Shown here: positions 6,782 through 14,200 of the stretch, in pieces
Position numbering within the stretch: position 1 is the first letter of the stretch
How the letters are laid out: every line of letters begins with the position of its first letter
DNA from: UBA8886 sp963578705
GTDB taxonomy: Archaea > Thermoplasmatota > Poseidoniia > MGIII > CG-Epi1
Assembly (NCBI GenBank): GCA_963578705.1
Contig: CAUZDT010000024.1
Span: 1-17,100 of the forward strand
Length of the DNA stretch: 17,100 bases
Direction: 5' to 3'
Program-made: the position numbers and the translations under genes
Notes under the pieces: model-generated
The model's database searches: none
Told to the model about the DNA's origin: nothing
The model's input: the letters and a program-made list of their open reading frames with translations, nothing else

Positions 6782-7932
6782 GCTGCCTCCGCCAACATTC
6801 CCGGCAGTCGCGCAACGACTGCCTGTGTCAGCTCGTCGCGCAGCCGCTCGTCGCTGATGCGGCGCACGATTTCGGCGGCGAAAGAATCGACCAGCATCCG
6901 TCGCGCCTCGTCGTGGGCCAGACCTCGCGACCGCAGGTAGAATAGCGCCTCGCGGTCGAGCTGTCCGACGGTCGCGCCGTGGGTGCACTTGACGTCGTCG
7001 GCGTAGATTTCCAGCTCCGGCTTGGTGTGGATAATCGCGTCGTCGGTTAGCAGCAGGTTCTGGTTCGACTGCTGCGCGTCGGTGCGCTGCGCGTCGGGAT
7101 GAACATGCACACGGCCGTTGAACACCGCGCTCGCCTTGCCGCCCAGGATGCCACGATACGTCTCGTGACTGTCGCAGTGCGGCACCGCGTGCTCGACCGT
7201 GGTGTGGTTGTCAACGTGCTGCTCGCCGTCGGCTAGGTAGAGCCCGTTCAGCCGCGCCTCGGCACCGCTCCCGATCAGGTGGAATGCAAGGTCGTTGCGC
7301 ACCAGCCGCCCGCCGAAAGTCAGCGTATGGCTAGTGACGAGCGAGTCGCGCTGTTGCCGCACCTCGACGTAGCCGATGTGCACATCGTCACGACCGTGGT
7401 GGACCCGCAAGTGCTCAACGCGGGAGCCGGCCCCCACCGCGAGCTGTGTCACCGGCAGGCTGGCGCCCTCGCCGGCGCGGTAGCGCTCGACCAGCGTCAG
7501 CCGTGCGTTTTCGCCGACCTCGACCAGCAGTCGCGGCAGCGCTATTCCCCGGTCGGTCGTAATTGTCAGATGCAATGGCTCCTCGACCGTTACGCCGTCC
7601 GCGACCTCGACCAGCAGTCCATCGCGCAGCAGCGCGCTGTTGAGCAGCCGGAACGGATGCCCCTGTTCGGCTTCGTCGGCTAGAAACGGCTGCGCCGCGT
7701 CGACCGCTTCACCTAGCGGTCGCACGCGCACGCCCACCGGCGCGTCGATTTCGATTGCCGGCCGCCTCAGCTCAAATTCTTGCTTTGCAAAGAAGCGGGT
7801 GTCGGTGTAGCGCCAGCCTTCGTTGCGCGGTGACGGCAGTCCCCGTTCCAGGAAACGCGCGCCGGCCGCCTTGCGCAGCGCGGCCAGCCCCGGCGGGCCG
7901 TCGGCAGCTGCGAGCAGCGCCCGCCAGTCCAT
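6778..7932 (-). CDS. sufD: Fe-S cluster assembly protein SufD
   Basis: A 384-residue beta-helix subunit of the SufBC2D scaffold, where Fe-S clusters form. It shares the SufB/D C-terminal signature: EIYADDVKCTHGATVGQLD with Cys316 and His318, the latter equivalent to the SufD histidine at the SufB-SufD interface implicated in cluster assembly. This is followed by EALFYLRSRGL and a helical tail. The N-terminal part (SPRNEGWRYTD) is also typical of SufD. The ATG at 7932 directly abuts the sufC stop codon with no intervening base. Length is slightly below E. coli SufD (423), mainly through a shorter N-terminal region. It differs from the SufB-only arrangement found in many archaea, where a SufD-type paralogue is less distinct. 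Confidence 0.95.
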   Translation of the reverse strand: MDWRALLAAADGPPGLAALRKAAGARFLERGLPSPRNEGWRYTDTRFFAKQEFELRRPAIEIDAPVGVRVRPLGEAVDAAQPFLADEAEQGHPFRLLNSALLRDGLLVEVADGVTVEEPLHLTITTDRGIALPRLLVEVGENARLTLVERYRAGEGASLPVTQLAVGAGSRVEHLRVHHGRDDVHIGYVEVRQQRDSLVTSHTLTFGGRLVRNDLAFHLIGSGAEARLNGLYLADGEQHVDNHTTVEHAVPHCDSHETYRGILGGKASAVFNGRVHVHPDAQRTDAQQSNQNLLLTDDAIIHTKPELEIYADDVKCTHGATVGQLDREALFYLRSRGLAHDEARRMLVDSFAAEIVRRISDERLRDELTQAVVARLPGMLAEAA

Positions 7933-8682
7933 CTATGCCGCCTTCGCAGCGATGCGGTCGTAGCCCTGCTCTTCCAGGTCGAGCGCTAGCTGCCGGTCGC
8001 CCGAGCGCACGATACAGCCGTCAACCAGGATGTGGACAAAGTCGGGGACGACGTAGTTGAGCAGCCGCTGGTAATGCGTGACCACGATGGTCGCGTTGTC
8101 GTCTCGCCGCAGCGAGTTTATGCCGCTAGCGACGACGCGCAACGCGTCGATATCCAGCCCGGAGTCAGTTTCGTCCAGCACGGCGAGTTTCGGTTCGAGC
8201 ACCGCCATCTGGAAGATTTCATTCCGCTTCTTTTCACCGCCCGAGAAGCCTTCGTTGACCGGCCGGTTCAGCAGCTCCTCGTGCAGGTTGAGCAGCGCCA
8301 TGCGGTCCTGGATGAAGTCCAGGAACTCGAATGCGTCCAGCTCCTGCTCACCGCGTGCGCGGCGCTGCGAATTGAGCGCAGAGCGCAGGAAGTAGGTGTT
8401 GCTGACGCCGGGAATTTCGATTGGATACTGGAAAGCGAGGAAGATGCCGGCGCAGGCACGTTCCTCCGGGGCGAGCTCGAGCAGGTCCCGCCCGTCGTAG
8501 GTTACGCTGCCGGCGCTGACCTCGAACTGCTCGCGCCCTGCAATCACCTGCGCCAGCGTGGATTTGCCGGAGCCGTTCGGCCCCATGATGGCGTGCACTT
8601 CGCCGACGTTGACCATAAGGTCAATCCCATTCAGGATGTTTTTGCCCTTGACGCCAGCTTCCAGGCCACGGATTTCGAGCAT
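7933..8682 (-). CDS. sufC: Fe-S assembly ATPase SufC
   Basis: A 249-residue ABC-type ATPase of the cytosolic SufBC2D complex; ATP binding drives the conformational change that exposes the SufB-SufD assembly site. The Walker A motif is GPNGSGKST with Lys40, then the Q-loop (FLAFQYPIEIPG), the signature SGGEKKRNE, and Walker B ending in Glu171 (AVLDETDSGLD). The SufC-typical DETDSGLD and switch histidine (VVTHYQRLL) are intact. Numbering coincides with E. coli SufC. Its ATG shares one base with the sufB stop (TGATG). No membrane segments are present, as expected for this family. Confidence 0.97.
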   Translation of the reverse strand: MLEIRGLEAGVKGKNILNGIDLMVNVGEVHAIMGPNGSGKSTLAQVIAGREQFEVSAGSVTYDGRDLLELAPEERACAGIFLAFQYPIEIPGVSNTYFLRSALNSQRRARGEQELDAFEFLDFIQDRMALLNLHEELLNRPVNEGFSGGEKKRNEIFQMAVLEPKLAVLDETDSGLDIDALRVVASGINSLRRDDNATIVVTHYQRLLNYVVPDFVHILVDGCIVRSGDRQLALDLEEQGYDRIAAKAA

Positions 8683-10136
8683 CAGCCAACACTACCCTCG
8701 AGCGAGACTTCGAGCAGCTTCTGCGCCTCGACCGCGAACTCCATCGGCAGCTCGCGGAAGACCTCCTTGCAGAAACCGTTGACAATCAGGTTGATGCTGT
8801 CCTCCAGCGAAAGCCCACGCTGCTGGCAGTAGAAGAGCTGGTCCTCGCCAATCCGGGACGTCGAAGCTTCGTGCTCGACATGCGCCGAGCTGTTCTGTAT
8901 GTCCAGGTTCGGGAAGGTGTGCGCGCCGCACTGGTCGCCAATCAGCAGTGAGTCGCACTGCGAGTAGTTGCGCGCGCCGTCCGCCTTCTTGAGAATCTTC
9001 ACCTGCCCCCGATAGGAGTTCTGTCCCCGCTGCGCTGAGATGCCCTTGCTGATGATGGTCGAGCGGGTGTTGCGGCCGATGTGGATCATCTTGGTCCCGG
9101 TGTCGGCCTGCTGTCGCTTGGCTGAGAGCGCAATTGAATAGAATTCGCCGACGGAGTTATCGCCTTGCAGGATGCACGACGGATACTTCCAGGTAATCGC
9201 CGAGCCGGTTTCGACCTGCGTCCACGAAATCCGGGAATTGGTGCCGCGGCAGGCGCCGCGCTTGGTGACGAAATTGAAGATGCCGCCGACGCCCTCCTCG
9301 TTACCGGGATACCAATTCTGCACCGTTGAATATTTTATATTGGCGTCATCGAGCGCGATAAGCTCGACGACGGCGGCGTGGAGCTGGTTTTCGTCGCGCA
9401 TCGGCGCGGTGCAGCCTTCGAGATAGCTGACGCAGCTGCCTTCGTCGGCGATGATGAGCGTGCGCTCGAACTGCCCCGTCTTGGCAGCGTTGATGCGGAA
9501 GTAGGTCGAAAGGTCCATTGGGCATTCTACACCCTTGGGAATGTAGGCGAACGATCCGTCGGTGAAGACCGCGCTGTTCAGAGCTGCGAAGAAATTGTCG
9601 GAGCGCGGCACGACCGAACCGAGATACTTGCGCACCAGCTCGGGATGCTCCTGCACCGCCTCGCTGAACGAGCAGAAGATGATGCCCTGCGCCGCGAGCT
9701 GATCCTTGAAGGTAGTCGCGACGCTCACGGAGTCGAACACCACGTCTACCGCGACGCCCGCCAGTTTCTCGCGTTCGTTGAGCGGGATGCCCAGCTTTTC
9801 GTAGGTTGCGAGCAGCTCCGGGTCTACCTCGTCCAGTGACTTCGGGCCATCGGCGCTCGATTTCGGGGCGGAGTAATAGATGATGTCCTGGTAGTCGATG
9901 GGATCGTATTCGATATTGGCCCAGTGGGGTTCCTCCATCGTGAGCCAGTGGCGGTAGGCTTCGAGTCGCCATTCGGTCAACCATTTCGGCTCGCGTTTGC
10001 GCGCCGAGATGAAGCGGATGACCTCCTCGTTCAGCCCGGGCGGGACCGAGTCGGTCTCGACATCGGTGACAAAGCCGTATTCGTAATCGCGCTCGGTGTA
10101 TTCGCGCAGCATCTCGGTCTCAGTCTCTGAGTTCAC
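8682..10136 (-). CDS. sufB: Fe-S cluster assembly scaffold SufB
   Basis: A 484-residue beta-helix scaffold subunit, the site where sulfur from SufS/SufU is received and the cluster nucleates. The chain contains YIPKGVECPMDLSTYFRIN, CVSYLEGCTAP, NWYPGNEEGVGGIFNFVTKR, and the C-terminal SQCDSLLIGDQCGAHTFP, where Cys394 is the likely equivalent of essential Cys405 of E. coli SufB. The tail HEASTSRIGEDQLFYCQQRG is very close to the bacterial type. The start is GTG 10136-10134, overlapping the regulator stop as GTGA; an ATG eight codons in (10112) is the alternative. The same frame runs to 10670 but would lie across the regulator gene and is rejected. It is the first structural gene of the operon. 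Confidence 0.96.
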   Translation of the reverse strand: MNSETETEMLREYTERDYEYGFVTDVETDSVPPGLNEEVIRFISARKREPKWLTEWRLEAYRHWLTMEEPHWANIEYDPIDYQDIIYYSAPKSSADGPKSLDEVDPELLATYEKLGIPLNEREKLAGVAVDVVFDSVSVATTFKDQLAAQGIIFCSFSEAVQEHPELVRKYLGSVVPRSDNFFAALNSAVFTDGSFAYIPKGVECPMDLSTYFRINAAKTGQFERTLIIADEGSCVSYLEGCTAPMRDENQLHAAVVELIALDDANIKYSTVQNWYPGNEEGVGGIFNFVTKRGACRGTNSRISWTQVETGSAITWKYPSCILQGDNSVGEFYSIALSAKRQQADTGTKMIHIGRNTRSTIISKGISAQRGQNSYRGQVKILKKADGARNYSQCDSLLIGDQCGAHTFPNLDIQNSSAHVEHEASTSRIGEDQLFYCQQRGLSLEDSINLIVNGFCKEVFRELPMEFAVEAQKLLEVSLEGSVG

Positions 10137-10579
10137 GCCCGGATACCTCCCAGCACCACCAGCGGCGGCGCGAGCGACGGCCGCGTCATGTCGGCCAGCG
10201 TCACCGATTCGAGCGCCCCCCGTACGGCGAGCGAGATGGTCTGCCACGGTGCCTCGACGGCGCAGTCCTCTTCGAGCGCGCAGTTGCAAATGGCTTCGGA
10301 GCATTCGGTCAGCGCAATCGGCCCTTCGAGCGCTTCGACCAGCCGCGTGACTGTAATCGTCTCGGGCGACTCCGCCAGTGCGTAGCCGCCGGTCGCGCCG
10401 CGAGTTGAGGAGAGGATGCCGCTGCGCGCCAGCTGCTTCAGCAGCCGCGTTACCGTCGGCTGCGGGACGCGCGTGGCGGCGGCGATTTCGCGCGCAGTGT
10501 GGAGTCGCCCCCGCTCGCCGCTGGCGATGCGCACGGCGATGACGATACCGTAGTCTGTCAGCTTGTTGATACGCATCAT
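10133..10579 (-). CDS. Rrf2-family Fe-S sensing regulator of the suf operon
   Basis: A 148-residue winged-helix repressor of the Rrf2 family, close to the SUF-associated regulators of bacteria and to IscR. RINKLTDYGIVIAVRIA opens the HTH domain, with the recognition helix in VPQPTVTRLLKQLARSG and wing GATGGYALA. A cysteine cluster follows: Cys93, Cys98, Cys100 and Cys106, comparable in spacing to IscR Cys92/98/104, so it probably binds an Fe-S cluster. Start: ATG 10579 gives MMRINKLTDYG, aligning with family N-termini; the TTG at 10603 would lie upstream of the predicted transcription start. It heads the suf operon and its stop overlaps sufB. An IscR-like operator core sits next to its TATA box, implying autoregulation. 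Such regulators are uncommon in archaea. Confidence 0.92.
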   Translation of the reverse strand: MMRINKLTDYGIVIAVRIASGERGRLHTAREIAAATRVPQPTVTRLLKQLARSGILSSTRGATGGYALAESPETITVTRLVEALEGPIALTECSEAICNCALEEDCAVEAPWQTISLAVRGALESVTLADMTRPSLAPPLVVLGGIRA

Positions 10580-10607
10580 GGTTTCGTTTCCCTGCGAGAG
10601 CAATTTG

Positions 10608-10620
10608 CACTAAATCAGTC
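10608..10620 (-). promoter_or_regulatory. IscR type-1-like operator core upstream of the suf operon
   Basis: Read on the minus strand, GACTGATTTAGTG matches 12 of 13 positions of the core of the E. coli IscR type-1 consensus (GACTRWWWYAGTC), with the half-sites ACT/AGT in dyad symmetry. The outer arms of the consensus match poorly. It lies between the suf TATA box and the predicted transcription start, where a bound Rrf2 protein would block initiation. The regulator gene begins 29 bp downstream. Site identity is inferred from recalled consensus. Confidence 0.5.
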
Positions 10621-10629
10621 CTATATAAA
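10620..10629 (-). promoter_or_regulatory. TATA box of the suf operon
   Basis: On the minus strand TTTATATAGG lies within an AT island (10621-10635) in GC-rich DNA. A start about 25 bp downstream, near 10596, leaves a leader of about 17 bases containing GCAGGG, a possible weak ribosome-binding site, before the ATG at 10579. The 110-bp region 10580-10689 also holds the promoter of the divergent A-type carrier gene. Confidence 0.55.
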
Positions 10630-10658
10630 ATATACGTTCGAGATGGCTGGGGCAGCAC

Positions 10659-10666
10659 CCTTATAT
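10659..10666 (+). promoter_or_regulatory. TATA-like box of the A-type carrier-nadA unit
   Basis: CCTTATAT, with the CCTTAT element ending 26 bp before the ATG at 10690. This spacing predicts a leaderless mRNA beginning at the start codon. The element resembles the TAACCTTAT boxes found before three minus-strand genes in this window. Confidence 0.5.
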
Positions 10667-10689
10667 CCAACCGTTATGGAGCGGGAATA

Positions 10690-11016
10690 ATGATTACCGT
10701 TACCGAACAGGCGGCCGCCCACATCCAGCGGCTTGCCGGCGCCGGCGAGCCGCGACTACGCGTCCGGGTTATCGGCGGTGGTTGCTCCGGAATGCAGTAT
10801 GACCTGCAGCTGGCTCCCGAGCCGGTAGATGGCGACGCGGTGGTCGAGGCACACGGCGCGATAGTCAGCGTCGACCCTCGCTCGGTACCGTTGCTCAATG
10901 AAGTGACGCTCGACTATATCGACCCGCTCACGGGCGGGCTGACCCGCTCGGGGCTTGTGCTGAACAACCCCAAAGCCGAGGCCACTTGCGGCTGCGGCGA
11001 ATCGTTCGCTATCTGA
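10690..11016 (+). CDS. Second A-type Fe-S carrier (HesB/IscA family)
   Basis: A 108-residue compact A-type carrier with the three family cysteines: Cys32 in GGGCSGMQYDL and Cys100/Cys102 in TCGCGESF. It lacks the polar N-terminal extension of the carrier encoded at 4711-5124 and is diverged in the middle region, so the two are distinct paralogues rather than a recent duplicate. It starts directly downstream of a CCTTATAT box, back to back with the suf operon, and its stop is 5 bp before nadA. Since NadA needs a [4Fe-4S] cluster, this carrier may serve NadA preferentially; that is an inference from gene order only. The start is ATG 10690, since MITVTEQAA aligns with family N-termini. Confidence 0.93.
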   Translation: MITVTEQAAAHIQRLAGAGEPRLRVRVIGGGCSGMQYDLQLAPEPVDGDAVVEAHGAIVSVDPRSVPLLNEVTLDYIDPLTGGLTRSGLVLNNPKAEATCGCGESFAI

Positions 11017-11021
11017 AACCC

Positions 11022-12095
11022 ATGACGCTGACGCTCGACGAAGTCAAGGCTGCCATCGTGGCGCGCGAGAACCCGACACTCACCCCGGCGGAAGTCGAGC
11101 TGCACGCGGGGACGGTGCATCGCATCTTGGAGCTGAAGCAGCGCCACGGCGTCGTCATTCTGGGCCACAACTACATGGAACCGCTGGTTTACGGCCTTTC
11201 AGAAGGAGCGGAGCAGGGCGACTCGCTCGGCCTGAGCCGCTCCGCCGCGGAAACTGAGGCGGAGTTCATCATCTTCAACGGTGTCCGTTTCATGGCCGAG
11301 ACCGCCAAGATTCTCAATCCCGAAAAGCGAGTGCTGATCGCCGACTGGGAAGCGGGATGTTCGCTCGCCGACAATTTTGGTGCGGCCGAGGTGCGACAGA
11401 TGCGCGCAGCCTACCCGGGCGTCCCCGTCATGATTTATGTCAACTCCTACGCCGAGGCGAAGGCGGAGTGCGACGTCTGTTGCACGTCGGCCAACGCGGC
11501 GCACATCGCCATGGCGCTGCCGGGCGACGAGCTGATTTTCGTCCCCGACCTGTTCTTCGCGCAGAACCTGGAGGCGGAATTGCAGGGGCGCAAGCGCGTC
11601 CTGTATCCGGGACAGGGCAACGGCGGCCACGGTGCCGTCTGCGAGGTGCACGAGCAGTTTGCGCTCGACGACATCCGTGCCGTGCGGGAGGGCTTCGATA
11701 TCCCGCCAGGCCACCCGTCGCGGCGCATCTACGTCCACTGGGAATGCCGGCCCGAGGTATTGCGCGAGGCGGACTTCTACGGCAGCACGACCCAGATACG
11801 CAACGACATCGCGCAGCGCGTCACCGCCGGCAGTCTCGAGCGGGCGTTCATCGCTTCCGAGTGCGAGCTGACTTCGAACCTGATGGAGGAGTTCCCGACG
11901 GTGCAGTTCTGGACCGCCTGCTCGGTGCGCTGTAGCCACATGGCGCGCATCACGCTCGAGAAAATCCTGCCAGTGCTCGAGACCATCGACGCCGGCGGCG
12001 ACCTAGCGCAGTGGGAGGTCGAGCTGCCGCCCGAGGTCATCGAGGCCGCCGCGGCGCCTATCCAGCGCATGATGGAACTGAGCGCCGCATCCTGA
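11022..12095 (+). CDS. nadA: Quinolinate synthase (NadA), [4Fe-4S] enzyme
   Basis: A 357-residue enzyme condensing iminoaspartate with dihydroxyacetone phosphate to quinolinate in de novo NAD synthesis. Visible motifs are VVILGHNYMEPLV, GDSLGLSR, FNGVRFMAETAKILNPEK, CTSANA (Cys154), HWECRPEV (Cys242) and the C-terminal cysteine pair ACSVRC (Cys300, Cys304). One cysteine from each of these three segments should hold the [4Fe-4S] cluster, as in characterised NadA proteins. The start is ATG 11022, 5 bp after the preceding A-type carrier; the frame extends to 10986 within that gene and is not used. The stop is 7 bp from the convergent secreted-protein gene. No nadB or nadC lies in the window. Confidence 0.95.
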   Translation: MTLTLDEVKAAIVARENPTLTPAEVELHAGTVHRILELKQRHGVVILGHNYMEPLVYGLSEGAEQGDSLGLSRSAAETEAEFIIFNGVRFMAETAKILNPEKRVLIADWEAGCSLADNFGAAEVRQMRAAYPGVPVMIYVNSYAEAKAECDVCCTSANAAHIAMALPGDELIFVPDLFFAQNLEAELQGRKRVLYPGQGNGGHGAVCEVHEQFALDDIRAVREGFDIPPGHPSRRIYVHWECRPEVLREADFYGSTTQIRNDIAQRVTAGSLERAFIASECELTSNLMEEFPTVQFWTACSVRCSHMARITLEKILPVLETIDAGGDLAQWEVELPPEVIEAAAAPIQRMMELSAAS

Positions 12096-12102
12096 AAGAG
12101 GA

Positions 12103-13134
12103 TTAACGGCGGCGACGCGCTGCGAAAGCTAGCGCCGGCACAGCTAACAACAGCGGGAAGCCCGGGAGCCCGAGCAGGCCACCGTCGTCGCTGATAGTAG
12201 CGGTCGTGACTATGGTGAGCGTCACTAGCGGGTCGTTCGTGGTGCCGTTGGTACCGTTGCCGCCGCCACCCATGTGGTCAAACTGGGTGTAGTGCAGCAT
12301 AATCTTCAGTTCGTTACCGACCACGCCGTTCCAGGTGATGACCGTGCCGGTAGCGATGGTGCCGTTAGCCATCTCGTGGTCGGAGCCTTGCGAGACCGAG
12401 GCCTGGTTGTTATCGGCCATCCACATGTCAGCGCCCATCAGCATCACGTAGTCGCCCTTCAGGTTGTTCGTCCAGTCGACCGGCCACGCCTCGGTAAACT
12501 CGATGGCGACGGTGCTGCCGCTGCCGCTAGCGCTGTAGAAGGAGAGCGGCTTCGAATCCACAGAGTAGCCGGTATCGTAGGTGACGTTGTCGTAGTAGAC
12601 GTCGACATCTTCGGTCCCTTCGTAGGTTATCTCAACGCTGAAGACGTCATTTTCCTCCAGTGTGAGGTTAGTCCCGAGGCTGTAGCTGGAACGGTAGGGC
12701 TCCTCGTCCGATCGTTGACCGCAATCGTGGGAGCTCTCCTGCACGGTTTCGTCGTTCAGCTTGATGTAGAATACCCACTCACAGTTACCATTTCCATATC
12801 CTTCGTCAATCTCCTGCCACCAGATATTTGCTTCCTCAATCAGGATTTCCCGCGAATACTTCACGGAGTCGGAGGCCCACTCGCCAACATTGACCGGCTG
12901 TTGATCCCTTCGGATGGTGAAAATCTCGTCGTATTGGGCATTCACCCGCTTCACCGTTTCCGGCTCGTCGGGGAGCTTGTTCTGGGGGCTCAGGGTAAGG
13001 TCGTCATCCTTCATGTTGAAGCTGATAGCTAGTTCTGGCTCCAGCGGTTCGCCCTCCTCGGCGCCAGCTGAAAGCGCCAGCAGCAGCGCTCCAGCGAAAA
13101 TTATAGCAACGGCTGGGATGACGATTCGGGCCAA
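12103..13134 (-). CDS. Secreted surface protein with PGF-CTERM-type tail, tandem paralogue A
   Basis: A 343-residue exported protein of unknown function. It has a signal peptide (hydrophobic residues 5-22, cleavage likely after SAGA at about residue 25) and an acidic beta-rich body. Two cysteines, 118 and 138, flank a strand-rich hairpin and probably form a disulfide. A Gly/Asn/Thr linker with NGT sequons leads to the tail, where LGLPGF begins at 321, followed by a hydrophobic helix and four arginines: a PGF-CTERM sorting signal. It is closely related to the next gene, sharing TLSPQNKLPDE, EAWPVDW, HEMANGT and MLHYTQFDHM. The start is TTG 13134: an in-frame stop lies a few codons upstream and no ATG exists in the signal peptide. 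Its own promoter box lies 27 bp upstream. Confidence 0.85.
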   Translation of the reverse strand: MARIVIPAVAIIFAGALLLALSAGAEEGEPLEPELAISFNMKDDDLTLSPQNKLPDEPETVKRVNAQYDEIFTIRRDQQPVNVGEWASDSVKYSREILIEEANIWWQEIDEGYGNGNCEWVFYIKLNDETVQESSHDCGQRSDEEPYRSSYSLGTNLTLEENDVFSVEITYEGTEDVDVYYDNVTYDTGYSVDSKPLSFYSASGSGSTVAIEFTEAWPVDWTNNLKGDYVMLMGADMWMADNNQASVSQGSDHEMANGTIATGTVITWNGVVGNELKIMLHYTQFDHMGGGGNGTNGTTNDPLVTLTIVTTATISDDGGLLGLPGFPLLLAVPALAFAARRRR

Positions 13135-13160
13135 GGGGCGGCGCTAGCCCTCTAGCATTA

Positions 13161-13169
13161 ATAAGGTTA
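13161..13169 (-). promoter_or_regulatory. TATA-like box TAACCTTAT of paralogue A
   Basis: On the minus strand TAACCTTATTAA lies immediately after the stop codon of the upstream paralogue, and ends 27 bp before the TTG at 13134. This matches the arrangement upstream of the paralogue exactly, so each copy seems to be transcribed from its own leaderless-type promoter. Confidence 0.55.
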
Positions 13170-14174
13170 CTATCGGCGACGTGCTGCGAAAGCGAAAGCC
13201 GGAATCGCCAACAGCAGCGGGAAGCCGGGGAGTCCGAGGATGCCGCTGTCGTCGCCTCCGGAGCTGCTGGCAGCCACGACACCCAGCGTTACTATTGGCC
13301 CCTCGGCAGAATCGTTGGCCATGTGGTCAAACTGGGTGTAATGCAGCATCACATTCAGGTCCTTGCCAGTTACGCCATCCCAGGTGATAACCGTGCCAGT
13401 GGCGACGGTACCGTTGGCCATCTCGTGCTCGGTACCCTGAGAAACAGATGCCTTGTTGTTGTCGGCCATGTAACCATCCATCCCCATCATCATGACGTAA
13501 TTGCCCCTCAGGTTAATCTTCCAGTCGACCGGCCACGCCTCGGCAAACTCGACTGAGACCGTATTACCGCTGATACTCGCCTTGAAGACCGAGAGCGGCT
13601 TGGAAGTCACCGTGAAGCCGGTATCGTAGGTGATGTTGTCATGGTAGATATCGGCATCTTCCCAACCCTCGTACCAGATTTCGAAGCCGAAGGTATCACC
13701 TGCAACCAGTCCGTAAGCCCAGCCGAGTCCCCACGTCTCACGGACGAGATCCCCCCCGTCGCTGCTACAGGTAAAGACGCCGTCCTCGATGTTTTCACCA
13801 TTAACGCGGAAGTAGAAAGTCCATTCACATTCCGCTGTGTAGTCAGCCTCCTTTCCTTCCCACCAGATAATAGCCTGGTCGATTGTAATTGCCTGGTCAT
13901 AGGCTACTTCCTCAGTGGTCCACTCGCCAACCTTAGTCGCCTCGCGGTTGTACCGGCCGAGGATGCCGTCGTCGTATTCAGCCCGGCCGGTAGTGTGAGC
14001 CTCTGCTTCGTCAGGCAGCTTGTTCTGTGGGGAGAGGGTAGTCCCGTCCTCCTTCCAGATGAAACCCAGCGCAAGGTCGGGCGAGAAGGATTCTTCCTCC
14101 TCCGCACCAGCTGGCACCATCAGGAAGCCCATGGCCAGCATGAATGCCACTGCTGAAGCGATGATCCGACTCAA
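13170..14174 (-). CDS. Secreted surface protein with PGF-CTERM-type tail, tandem paralogue B
   Basis: A 334-residue paralogue of the protein encoded at 12103-13134, with the same order: signal peptide (residues 4-24, cleavage near AGAEE), acidic beta-rich body, cysteines at 116 and 136 with identical 20-residue spacing, MADNNKASVSQG and HEMANGT blocks, short linker, and the tail GILGLPGFPLLLAIPA ending in three arginines. The middle region (residues 55-215) has diverged more than the C-terminal third. The segment EGWEDADIYHDNITYDTGF resembles beta-sandwich surface modules, but no named domain is recognised. The start is TTG 14174, as in paralogue A; internal ATGs would cut into the signal peptide. 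Probably anchored at the outer membrane face by the archaeosortase encoded at 3053. Confidence 0.85.
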   Translation of the reverse strand: MSRIIASAVAFMLAMGFLMVPAGAEEEESFSPDLALGFIWKEDGTTLSPQNKLPDEAEAHTTGRAEYDDGILGRYNREATKVGEWTTEEVAYDQAITIDQAIIWWEGKEADYTAECEWTFYFRVNGENIEDGVFTCSSDGGDLVRETWGLGWAYGLVAGDTFGFEIWYEGWEDADIYHDNITYDTGFTVTSKPLSVFKASISGNTVSVEFAEAWPVDWKINLRGNYVMMMGMDGYMADNNKASVSQGTEHEMANGTVATGTVITWDGVTGKDLNVMLHYTQFDHMANDSAEGPIVTLGVVAASSSGGDDSGILGLPGFPLLLAIPAFAFAARRR

Positions 14175-14200
14175 GGAACCGCACCTGCCCGCTCGCGTTA

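Noticed and set aside
6782..6988. N-terminal extension of the SufS frame up to 6988
   Set aside because: It overlaps the conserved SufD C-terminus on the same strand, and its arginine-rich composition is typical of a shadow frame in GC-rich DNA.
8032..8832. 266-residue plus-strand frame opposite sufC/sufB
   Set aside because: Antisense to a strongly conserved ATPase; open only because of GC-rich codon structure.
10137..10670. N-terminal extension of the SufB frame up to 10670
   Set aside because: It runs through the whole Rrf2 regulator gene in another frame, is arginine-rich, passes over the predicted promoter and has no family match; SufB proper begins at the GTGA overlap.
10580..10689. 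Riboswitch or small RNA in the suf/A-type carrier intergenic region
   Set aside because: Predicted leaders are only 0-20 bases and no stable hairpin is visible; two promoters and an operator account for the region.
12274..13032. 252-residue plus-strand frame opposite paralogue A, with a similar frame (13323-13556) opposite paralogue B
   Set aside because: Their similarity is explained by the paralogy of the sense genes; the minus strand has signal peptides, sorting tails and promoters.
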